A stretch of 12,413 bases of DNA. It comes from an uncultured Oscillospiraceae bacterium (lineage in GTDB: Bacteria; Bacillota; Clostridia; Oscillospirales; Oscillospiraceae). The first letter of the stretch is position 1, and every line of letters starts with the position of its first letter. Made by a program: the position numbers and the translations under genes. This document shows positions 6,761 to 12,098 of the stretch, in pieces. A model generated the notes under the pieces. The model did no database searches. It was given only the letters and a program-made list of their open reading frames with translations, and was not told where the DNA came from. The DNA lies in assembly GCA_944385305.1 (NCBI GenBank), contig CALWWS010000227.1:1-12413 (forward strand), in the 5' to 3' direction.

Positions 6761-7966
6761 CTAACCCTGGCCTTTCTCCAGAAGCTGACCCAGCATCTGA
6801 TCGCACAGGATCAGCATCCGGGGCAGGTGGAAGGGTCCCTTGAAGGTGCTGCCCTTGCAGGCGGGCAGGGTGGGGGTACCGTCCCGGTGCAGATAGCCGT
6901 ACCACTCACCGTACTCCGGGTCTGCAAAGCAGCGCTTGCAGAAGTCCAGGGTCTTCTCAAACCAGTCCAGATACTTCTCATCCCCGGTGTCCCGGTAGAT
7001 CATCAGGCTGGCGATGAGGGTCTCGTTGTGGGGCCACCACAGCTTCATGTCGTGCTCGTAGGCCTCGGGGGGCTTGCCCAGGCAGTCCAGGAAGTAGAGC
7101 AGTCCGCCGTACTCCTTGTCCCAGCCGGCCTCAATGGCCTGGTCAAAAATCTTCACGGCGGTGGCGTACTGCTCCTTGTCCCCCTTGCGGTTGGCGTCCT
7201 CCATCACAAACCAGGAGCACTCGATGTCGTGGCCGGGGTTGACGATGCGCCCCTCGGTGACCTCCCCCCTGAACTCCCCGTCAGGGCCCACGTTCTCCAG
7301 GGTGCAGCCCAGCTCGGGCTTGTAGTGGTACTTGAAAATCTCCTCCACGCACACCTTGGCCCGCTCGTTGTACAGTTTCTCCTGCTCCGGGTCCACACGG
7401 CGCATCACCGAGGTGATGTTCAGGTAGATCATGGAGTTGCCCAGGGCCCGGCCGGTGCGGGTGGACTTGGGCCCCATGCCGGTGGGGTCGGCAATCAGGC
7501 CGTGGTTGAGATCCCAGATGAGGTCATAGGCAAAGCGGGCCCGCTCCAGGCACGCCTTCTCCCCGGTAACCCCGTAGTACTCCGCGTTGGCGATGGCGTA
7601 GAATCCCTCGGAGAAGTTGTACCGCCGCTGGCGCAGGGGCTGGCCGTCGGCGGTGACGGTGAAGTACATCCGATTGCCCGCCTGGCGGTTGATGCAGTAC
7701 TTCTCCATGAAGTCCAGGCAGCTCTTGCTGGCCGCCAGCCACTCCGGCTTCGTGCCGTAGGTATGGCACAAAAAGGCGAACAGCCAGGCGCAGCGGGCCT
7801 GCATCCAGACGCTCTTGTCGGTGGAGAAGACCTTGCCCTCCCGATCCAGGCAGGTGTACACCCCGCCGTGCACCGGGTCCATTCCGTTTTTCAGCCAGAA
7901 GGCCACACACTCATCCAGCTGATCCCTGATCCACTTGCGATGGCCGCTCAGTCTTTCAAAATCCAT
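6761..7966 (-). CDS. N-acylglucosamine 2-epimerase (AGE / renin-binding protein type)
   Basis: It interconverts free ManNAc and GlcNAc, so it can turn the lyase product into GlcNAc. The 401-residue length equals that of mammalian and cyanobacterial AGE. Close resemblance to mammalian renin-binding protein, from memory of that family, is seen in VWMQARCAWLFAF, NPGHDIECSWF (His246), MKLWWPHNETLIASLM, FADPEYGEWYGYL and FKGPFHLPR (His380). The two His are the conserved catalytic pair of the (alpha/alpha)6 barrel. This separates it from cellobiose 2-epimerases and from the NanE ManNAc-6-P epimerase, a TIM barrel of about 230 residues. A GTG four codons upstream (7978) is possible, but the AAAGGTGG at 7975-7982 covers that GTG and sits 8 bases before the ATG at 7966, which I therefore chose. 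It is first in an operon with the RpiR-type regulator. Confidence 0.92.
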   Translation of the reverse strand: MDFERLSGHRKWIRDQLDECVAFWLKNGMDPVHGGVYTCLDREGKVFSTDKSVWMQARCAWLFAFLCHTYGTKPEWLAASKSCLDFMEKYCINRQAGNRMYFTVTADGQPLRQRRYNFSEGFYAIANAEYYGVTGEKACLERARFAYDLIWDLNHGLIADPTGMGPKSTRTGRALGNSMIYLNITSVMRRVDPEQEKLYNERAKVCVEEIFKYHYKPELGCTLENVGPDGEFRGEVTEGRIVNPGHDIECSWFVMEDANRKGDKEQYATAVKIFDQAIEAGWDKEYGGLLYFLDCLGKPPEAYEHDMKLWWPHNETLIASLMIYRDTGDEKYLDWFEKTLDFCKRCFADPEYGEWYGYLHRDGTPTLPACKGSTFKGPFHLPRMLILCDQMLGQLLEKGQG

Positions 7967-7974
7967 TTGAAATT

Positions 7975-7982
7975 CCACCTTT
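7975..7982 (-). promoter_or_regulatory. Ribosome binding site that fixes the epimerase start
   Basis: AAAGGTGG on the minus strand lies 8 bases before the ATG at 7966. The alternative GTG start at 7976-7978 is inside this element, so it cannot use it. The start is therefore set at 7966. Confidence 0.75.
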
Positions 7983-8013
7983 CTCGGAGGCTCGTTCCCC
8001 CGTTCGTACCCCC

Positions 8014-8042
8014 ATCATACCCGCCGTCCCAACCCCCGTCAA
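8014..8042 (-). promoter_or_regulatory. Sigma-A promoter of the epimerase-regulator operon
   Basis: On the minus strand TTGACG (8037-8042) and TATGAT (8014-8019) are 17 bases apart. Transcription would start near 8007, giving a leader of about 40 bases. The palindrome at 8047-8069 begins four bases above the -35. Confidence 0.82.
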
Positions 8043-8046
8043 GGGA

Positions 8047-8069
8047 ATTTTGAAAATTATTTTCAAAAT
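8047..8069. promoter_or_regulatory. Perfect 23-base palindrome, candidate operator between divergent nan promoters
   Basis: The arms ATTTTGAAAAT (8047-8057) and ATTTTCAAAAT (8059-8069) are exact reverse complements around one central T. The palindrome lies between the epimerase -35 (8037-8042) and the kinase TTGACA (8083-8088), so one bound dimer could control both directions. It is not a terminator, since it is AT-rich and sits upstream of both genes. RpiR-type regulators bind such dyads; binding here is inferred from the adjacent regulator gene and the second copy at 5763-5785. Confidence 0.7.
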
Positions 8070-8082
8070 CTTGAAAAATTGC

Positions 8083-8115
8083 TTGACAGATTTGAAAAAA
8101 CTGATAGCCTATAAG
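8083..8115 (+). promoter_or_regulatory. Probable promoter of the ROK-like kinase gene, poor -10 spacing
   Basis: A perfect TTGACA at 8083-8088 is followed by TATAAG at 8110-8115, but the spacer is 21 bases. Closer alternatives, such as TAGCCT at 8105-8110 (16-base spacer), are weak matches. Either the promoter is weak or regulated, or the spacing needs an activator. TTGAAAA repeats at 8071-8077 and 8092-8098 flank the -35. Confidence 0.5.
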
Positions 8116-8142
8116 CGAAGAGTACTGTCTGCTTTTTACAAA

Positions 8143-8149
8143 AAGGAGG
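8143..8149 (+). promoter_or_regulatory. Ribosome binding site of the ROK-like kinase gene
   Basis: AAGGAGG lies 7 bases before the ATG at 8157, a near-perfect Shine-Dalgarno that fixes this start. Confidence 0.88.
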
Positions 8150-8156
8150 AAATACG

Positions 8157-9536
8157 ATGCATCACCTTGGAATCGAAGTTCCTGTGAAGAATATCCCGGA
8201 GCTGGATCCCGGTTTCCTTCCCCTGGGCAAATTCGCCGCCGCCTTCCTCCGCAGCGCCCAAAAGCCGCTGGACATCGCGGTGGAGCGGGCCAGGGGCGAG
8301 GTGGCCGTATACAAGACCTTTATCCATGGCACCCCCGCCATGGCCGCGGCGGACCGCTACTATGTGGATCGGATCATCAAAATGCTGCTGTGGATGAAGG
8401 GCGGCTTCAGGGTCTACCTCAGCGGGGACGAGGGGATCTATGAGTCCGTGCGGGAGAGCTACCGCCCAGGCGGTTCCCGGGCCTTCGACGCGGAGTTCAT
8501 GTCCAACGTGTACGAGCGGCCCTTCGAGGTGATCCATTGCGCCCAGGTGCCTGCCGAGTCCAGCAATCCCCAGGCGGTGGGCCGCCACCTGGGCGGCTGC
8601 CGCATCGGCTTTGACGCGGGGGGCTCCGACCGGAAGGTGTCCGCCGTCATCGACGGGGAGCCGGTATTCTCCGAGGAGGTGGTGTGGTTCCCCAAGACCA
8701 CCGCCGACCCCGACTACCACTACGACGGCATTGTCTCCGCCCTCAAGTCCGCCGCCGCCCACATGCCCCGGGTGGACGCGGTGGGGGTGTCCTCCGCGGG
8801 CATCTACATTGAAAACCGCACCATGGTGGCCTCCCTGTTCCTCAAGGTGCCCAAGGAGGACTTTGACGCCAAGGTGAAGGACATCTACATCCGGGCCATT
8901 ACCGACACCTTCGGGGACGTGCCCTACGTGGTGGCCAACGACGGCGACGTTTCCGCCCTGGCGGGGGCCATGAGCCTGGAGGAGAACAACATTCTGGGCA
9001 TCGCCATGGGCACCAGCGAGGCGGTGGGCTTTGTGGACGCCAATGGCAACATCACCGGCTGGCTCAACGAGCTGGCCTTCGCCCCGGTGGACGTGTCCCC
9101 CAACGCCATGGAGGACGAGTGGAGCGGGGACATCGGCTGCGGCGTCAAGTACTTCTCCCAGGACTCTGTGATCAAGCTGGCCCCCGCCGCCGGCATCACC
9201 CTCTCCCCCGACCTGTCTCCCGCCGAGAAGCTCAAGGCGGTGCAGAAGCTGATGGAGCAGGAGGGCTCCCCCGCCGAGGCCATCTACCGCTCCATCGGGG
9301 TGTACCTGGGCCACTCTCTGGCCCTCTACCACCACTTCTACGGCTTCAGGCACGTGCTGCTGCTGGGCCGGGTGATGTCCGGCCGGGGGGGCGACATCAT
9401 CCTGGACACCGCCAAGGCGGTGCTGGCCGACGAGTACCCCCAGGTTGCCGCTCTCATCAACCCCACCCTGCCCGACGAGAAGGCCCGCCGGGTGGGCCAG
9501 AGCGTGGCCGCCGCCTCCCTGCCCGAGCTGGGCTGA
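8157..9536 (+). CDS. ROK-like sugar kinase with unusual N-terminal region, probable GlcNAc or ManNAc kinase
   Basis: It probably phosphorylates GlcNAc (or ManNAc) with ATP, supplying NagA. The 459 residues exceed the usual 300-400 of ROK proteins. The kinase fold starts only at about residue 148: IGFDAGGSDRKVSAVIDG (phosphate 1), VGVSSAGIYIENR, VANDGDVSALAGA (catalytic Asp262), GIAMGTSEAVGFVDANG (phosphate 2) and LLLGRVMSGRGGDII (adenosine). The ROK ExGH motif is degenerate (ELAF: Glu305 kept, His replaced by Phe). The zinc motif CxCGxxGC is reduced to one Cys in SGDIGCGVKYFSQDS. Residues 1-147 match no family I recognise, and no helix-turn-helix is evident, so this is not a NagC/XylR-type repressor. 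It is transcribed alone, divergent from the epimerase, and ends at a strong terminator. A sensory or inactive role cannot be excluded. Confidence 0.82.
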   Translation: MHHLGIEVPVKNIPELDPGFLPLGKFAAAFLRSAQKPLDIAVERARGEVAVYKTFIHGTPAMAAADRYYVDRIIKMLLWMKGGFRVYLSGDEGIYESVRESYRPGGSRAFDAEFMSNVYERPFEVIHCAQVPAESSNPQAVGRHLGGCRIGFDAGGSDRKVSAVIDGEPVFSEEVVWFPKTTADPDYHYDGIVSALKSAAAHMPRVDAVGVSSAGIYIENRTMVASLFLKVPKEDFDAKVKDIYIRAITDTFGDVPYVVANDGDVSALAGAMSLEENNILGIAMGTSEAVGFVDANGNITGWLNELAFAPVDVSPNAMEDEWSGDIGCGVKYFSQDSVIKLAPAAGITLSPDLSPAEKLKAVQKLMEQEGSPAEAIYRSIGVYLGHSLALYHHFYGFRHVLLLGRVMSGRGGDIILDTAKAVLADEYPQVAALINPTLPDEKARRVGQSVAAASLPELG

Positions 9537-9550
9537 CCCCTGTGAAACGG

Positions 9551-9587
9551 AAAACCCGCGGAGTCCTTCCGGACTCCGCGGGTTTTT
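9551..9587. terminator. Bidirectional intrinsic terminator between convergent genes
   Basis: AAAACCCGCGGAGTCC (9551-9566), a TTCC loop and GGACTCCGCGGGTTTT (9571-9586) form a perfect 16-base stem with T-runs on both strands. It lies 14 bases after the kinase stop and 4 bases before the DUF624 stop (9591), so it can end both transcripts. Confidence 0.95.
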
Positions 9588-9590
9588 GAT

Positions 9591-10220
9591 TTACTCCTCC
9601 TCCTCAGGCGGGGCGGGAGGCAGATAGGGCCTGAAAATCCGCTCCAGCAGGGGGGCGAAAATCAGGCACACCACCGCCGGCAGCACCGCCACCGGCAGCC
9701 AGAAGCGGGCGCAGGCCCACACGGCGGCGGAGAGCACCGCCGCCATGAGCACCGTGGAGGGCAGGTGGGCCGCCGCCAGCCTGGCGCAGGCGCCCAGCAG
9801 CCCCCCCACCCCGAAGGTGAACCGGGAGAGCACCGGGAAGAGGTAGCACACAAACCCGATGGGGAGCAGCAGCACCACCAAAAAGGCCACGTAGGCCACA
9901 TAGCCCCCCGGCCCGGCCAGGGCGGAGAGCCAGAGCAGGTTGCGCAGGCACCACAGGCCGAAGGCCGCGGCCAGCACCACCAGGGTGGTGAGGGCCCCTA
10001 CCCTGAAGTTCTGCCGGAAGGAGTGGAAGAAGGCCCGGTAGGGCTGCCCCTCCCCCCGCAGCAGGCACTTCTCCACCGTGTAGTACAGCGCCGCGCTGGA
10101 CGGCCCGATGGTGAACACCGGCAGGCAGCACGCCGTCCACAGCAGGCTGAGCAGGATGATGTCCACCGCCTTGCCGGTGATGCGGAAAAAGCCGTTGTCC
10201 GGGTTGAAAATGCGCCCCAT
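9591..10220 (-). CDS. DUF624 (YesL-like) membrane protein
   Basis: This is an integral membrane protein of unknown function; the DUF624/YesL family often lies beside carbohydrate ABC transporter genes. The 209 residues match the family length. The N-terminus MGRIFNPDNGFFRITGKAVDIILLSLLWTACCLPVFTIGPSSAALYYTV has the family hallmark (FN.dN.ff......d...LnlLwll.slPv.TiGpa..Alyy); hydrophobic segments follow at about 76-100, 107-132 and 150-190. The tail ends in PPAPPEEEE. The reading frame stays open upstream to 10379, but that would run into menG; the ATG at 10218-10220 behind a GAGGGGG stretch, where the family similarity begins, is the better start. It converges on the kinase gene across a shared terminator and lies 92 bases behind menG with its own promoter. 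A tie to the sugar island is possible but not shown. Confidence 0.85.
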   Translation of the reverse strand: MGRIFNPDNGFFRITGKAVDIILLSLLWTACCLPVFTIGPSSAALYYTVEKCLLRGEGQPYRAFFHSFRQNFRVGALTTLVVLAAAFGLWCLRNLLWLSALAGPGGYVAYVAFLVVLLLPIGFVCYLFPVLSRFTFGVGGLLGACARLAAAHLPSTVLMAAVLSAAVWACARFWLPVAVLPAVVCLIFAPLLERIFRPYLPPAPPEEEE

Positions 10221-10235
10221 ACCGCGCCCCCTCTC

Positions 10236-10253
10236 CCCTCCCCGCCGGGAGGG
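10236..10253 (-). promoter_or_regulatory. Leader hairpin before the DUF624 gene
   Basis: CCCTCCC (10236-10242) and GGGAGGG (10247-10253) form a seven-base GC-rich stem with a four-base loop. It lies in the predicted leader, just above the Shine-Dalgarno region. It could hinder ribosome entry or simply reflect purine-rich sequence; the evidence is limited to base pairing. Confidence 0.35.
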
Positions 10254-10287
10254 CTGTTTTTCGCCTGGGGTCTGTTCCGCAATTCCT

Positions 10288-10316
10288 ATTCTACCCCATC
10301 CTTTGCAAAAGGTCAA
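10288..10316 (-). promoter_or_regulatory. Sigma-A promoter of the DUF624 gene
   Basis: On the minus strand TTGACC (10311-10316) and TAGAAT (10288-10293) are 17 bases apart. The -35 overlaps the menG stop codon (10313-10315). No terminator separates menG from this gene, so read-through is also possible. Confidence 0.72.
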
Positions 10317-11014
10317 ACCGCGGGCTTTCTCCCCCAGTGCAGGGCCGCCGCCCCCAGCAGGTAGGGCCGCCAGGCGCACTCCTCCAGCCCCTGCCGCGCG
10401 AAAAGGGCGGCCAGCTCCGCCGGGGCGAGAAAGCTGCGGGTGGAGGTGTACAGCCAGCGGTACTCCGCCCCGTCCCGTCCCCCCAGCAGGGTGACCAGGT
10501 GCTTGAAGTAGAGGGTGTAAAAGGGCCGCACCAGGGGGGAGCGGGGGTAGAAGGAGTCCAGGCAGAACACCCAGCCCCCCGGCCGCACCACCCGGGCCAG
10601 CTCCGCCGCCGCCCGGGGGTAGTCGGCCAGGTTGCGCAGGCCGAAGGAGATGACCGCGCAGTCAAAGCTGCCGTCGGGAAAGGGAAGCTCCAGGGCGTTG
10701 CCCCGGAGGAAGCGCAGGTTGTCCACCGGGTGGGCGGCCAGCCGCTTTTGGGCCACCGCCAGCATCTCCGGGGAGAAGTCCAGCCCGGTCACCGCCGCCC
10801 CGGGCATAGCCCGGGCCAGGGCCAGGGAGAGATCTCCCGTGCCGCAGCACACGTCCAGCACCCGCCGGGGCTCCAGGGCCGCCGCCCGGCCCGCCAGCTC
10901 CCCCTTCCAGCGCCGGTGCAGGCCCAGGCTGATCAAATCGTTCATCCGGTCGTACCGCCCGCTGATGCGCTCAAAGACGGCGTAGACCTTCTCCTCCTTG
11001 CCGTTCTTGCTCAT
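10313..11014 (-). CDS. menG: Demethylmenaquinone methyltransferase (MenG/UbiE family)
   Basis: It methylates demethylmenaquinone with S-adenosylmethionine in the last step of menaquinone synthesis, acting at the membrane surface. The 233 residues match the family. The signature YDRMNDLISLGLHRRWK is at residues 21-37, the SAM-binding motif I VLDVCCGTGD at 52-61, the acidic GLDFSPEML at 77-85 and ISFGLRNLADY at 122-132. The second UbiE signature is slightly altered (RPGGWVFCLDSFYP, where LEFS is common). The ATG overlaps the menA stop in an ATGA arrangement, so the two are translationally coupled. The frame stays open far upstream, but only across menA. As MenA product is its substrate, the pairing supports menaquinone rather than ubiquinone. 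Confidence 0.94.
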   Translation of the reverse strand: MSKNGKEEKVYAVFERISGRYDRMNDLISLGLHRRWKGELAGRAAALEPRRVLDVCCGTGDLSLALARAMPGAAVTGLDFSPEMLAVAQKRLAAHPVDNLRFLRGNALELPFPDGSFDCAVISFGLRNLADYPRAAAELARVVRPGGWVFCLDSFYPRSPLVRPFYTLYFKHLVTLLGGRDGAEYRWLYTSTRSFLAPAELAALFARQGLEECAWRPYLLGAAALHWGRKPAV

Positions 11015-11943
11015 GCCATACCTCCCCGGATGAGATGGGCGGCGATCATGGCGCAGTAGAGGGTGGTATACCCCACGTGCAGCCCCAGCGCCGCCCCCAT
11101 GCAGGCCCCCCGCTCCCCGGGGGTGAAGGAGAGGCGGGCCAGGCTCCGCAGGCGCAGGGCGGCGCTCACCCCCAGCAGGGGCAGCAGAAAGGCACCCCGG
11201 GGAAAGCAGACCAGCACCAGCGCCCCCATGAGCACCGCCGCCCCCCCGGCCAGCAGCCGCAGCAGCGCCGCCGCCCGCCGCCGGCCCAGCAGCACCGGCA
11301 GGGTGCGCCGCCCGGCGGGGCCGTCCCGCTCCACGTCGCAGGTGTTGTTGGTGAGCATGATAAGCCCCACGGTGATCACCAGGGGGAGAGCCAGGGGGAT
11401 GGCCTCCAGCCCGCTGCCCCCCGCCAGGGCGGCCAGGCAGGCGGCGGGGATAAGCCCTCCCATCACCACCCCGGAGAAGCACTCCCCCAGAGGCAGGTAG
11501 GAGATGGGCAGCCGCCCCCCGGAGTAGAGCACCACCACTGCGCCCCCCGCCAGACCGTAGACCAGGGGAGCCCAGCCGGAGGCCCACACCACATACCCCC
11601 CCGCCAGGGCGGCCAGGGCCAGAAAGGCGATCCCCAGGGCCAGGGCGGCGGAGGGAGCCACCCCCCGGTAAACCAGGGCGGCGTCGGTGGGGTCGGGGGA
11701 GTTGGCCAGGGTGTCGGTGCCCTTGACAAAGTCGAAGTAGTCGTTCAGGGTGTTCACCGCGCACTGGAGGAGCACGGCGGCGCACAGCAGGCACAGCGCG
11801 ATCTCCGGCGCCACCTGTCCCCCGCTGCCCGCCGCGCCCAGCAGAATTCCCAGGGCGGCCGGCCCCACGCTGGCCGGCCAGGTGTGGGGGGCGGCCAGCT
11901 CCACCGCCCCGGTGAGGGTCATCCCCCGTCCCCTACGTCCCAT
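11011..11943 (-). CDS. menA: 1,4-dihydroxy-2-naphthoate polyprenyltransferase
   Basis: This membrane enzyme attaches the isoprenoid tail to 1,4-dihydroxy-2-naphthoate, giving demethylmenaquinone for MenG. The UbiA-superfamily protein has about 310 residues, with the two Asp-rich prenyl-diphosphate/Mg sites: NTLNDYFDFVKGTDT (residues 64-78) and NNTCDVERDGPAGRRTLP (199-216). The rest is about eight or nine hydrophobic segments. The ATG at 11943 is preceded by GGAGAGGGGAGAGG; a second ATG at 11922 (MTLTGAVELAAPHTW), where similarity to the family begins, also has a GGGG-rich upstream and may be the true start. Its stop overlaps the menG start by four bases. It points to an anaerobic or facultative electron transport chain; other men genes are not in the window. 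Confidence 0.93.
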   Translation of the reverse strand: MGRRGRGMTLTGAVELAAPHTWPASVGPAALGILLGAAGSGGQVAPEIALCLLCAAVLLQCAVNTLNDYFDFVKGTDTLANSPDPTDAALVYRGVAPSAALALGIAFLALAALAGGYVVWASGWAPLVYGLAGGAVVVLYSGGRLPISYLPLGECFSGVVMGGLIPAACLAALAGGSGLEAIPLALPLVITVGLIMLTNNTCDVERDGPAGRRTLPVLLGRRRAAALLRLLAGGAAVLMGALVLVCFPRGAFLLPLLGVSAALRLRSLARLSFTPGERGACMGAALGLHVGYTTLYCAMIAAHLIRGGMA

Positions 11944-11976
11944 CTGCCTCTCCCCTCTCCTTGTCCATGTTGTTAC

Positions 11977-12005
11977 AGACTACCCTGCCCGCCGCCCTTT
12001 GTCAA
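11977..12005 (-). promoter_or_regulatory. Sigma-A promoter of menA-menG
   Basis: On the minus strand a perfect TTGACA (12000-12005) and TAGTCT (11977-11982) are separated by 17 bases. The -10 is a weak match. It lies back to back with the glycerate kinase promoter, with 12 bases between the two -35 hexamers. Confidence 0.68.
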
Positions 12006-12017
12006 GGGGCGGGCGCT

Positions 12018-12045
12018 TTGCGGCGGGGCGGATTTGTGGTATGAT
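12018..12045 (+). promoter_or_regulatory. Promoter of the glycerate kinase gene with extended -10
   Basis: TATGAT at 12040-12045 is preceded by TGG, making an extended -10 (TGnTATGAT). TTGCGG at 12018-12023 gives a 16-base spacer. Transcription would start near 12052, about 47 bases before the ATG. Confidence 0.7.
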
Positions 12046-12098
12046 GGAGAAAAAGCGGGGCGGCCGCCCCGCGCAGTCAAGCACAGGAGGGATGTCTC

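Noticed and set aside
6761..7978. GTG at 7978 as the epimerase start
   Set aside because: The Shine-Dalgarno AAAGGTGG covers that GTG and is ideally spaced for the ATG at 7966.
5668..8156. Catabolite-response (cre) elements near the nan promoters
   Set aside because: I looked for a WTGNAANCGNWNNCW-like site around both promoters and saw none with the central CG, so I report no CcpA site.
10236..10261. The hairpin plus T-run as a plus-strand terminator
   Set aside because: The T-run (CTGTTTTT) is indeed on the plus strand, but no plus-strand gene ends nearby, and the kinase gene already stops at the terminator at 9551-9587.
10221..10379. An upstream extension of the DUF624 frame by 53 codons
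   Set aside because: It would overlap menG and the promoter at 10288-10316. The family N-terminus begins at the ATG at 10220.
11015..11794. An upstream extension of the menG frame to 493 codons
   Set aside because: Family similarity starts at the ATG at 11014, which overlaps the menA stop as ATGA. The extension only reads menA in the wrong frame.
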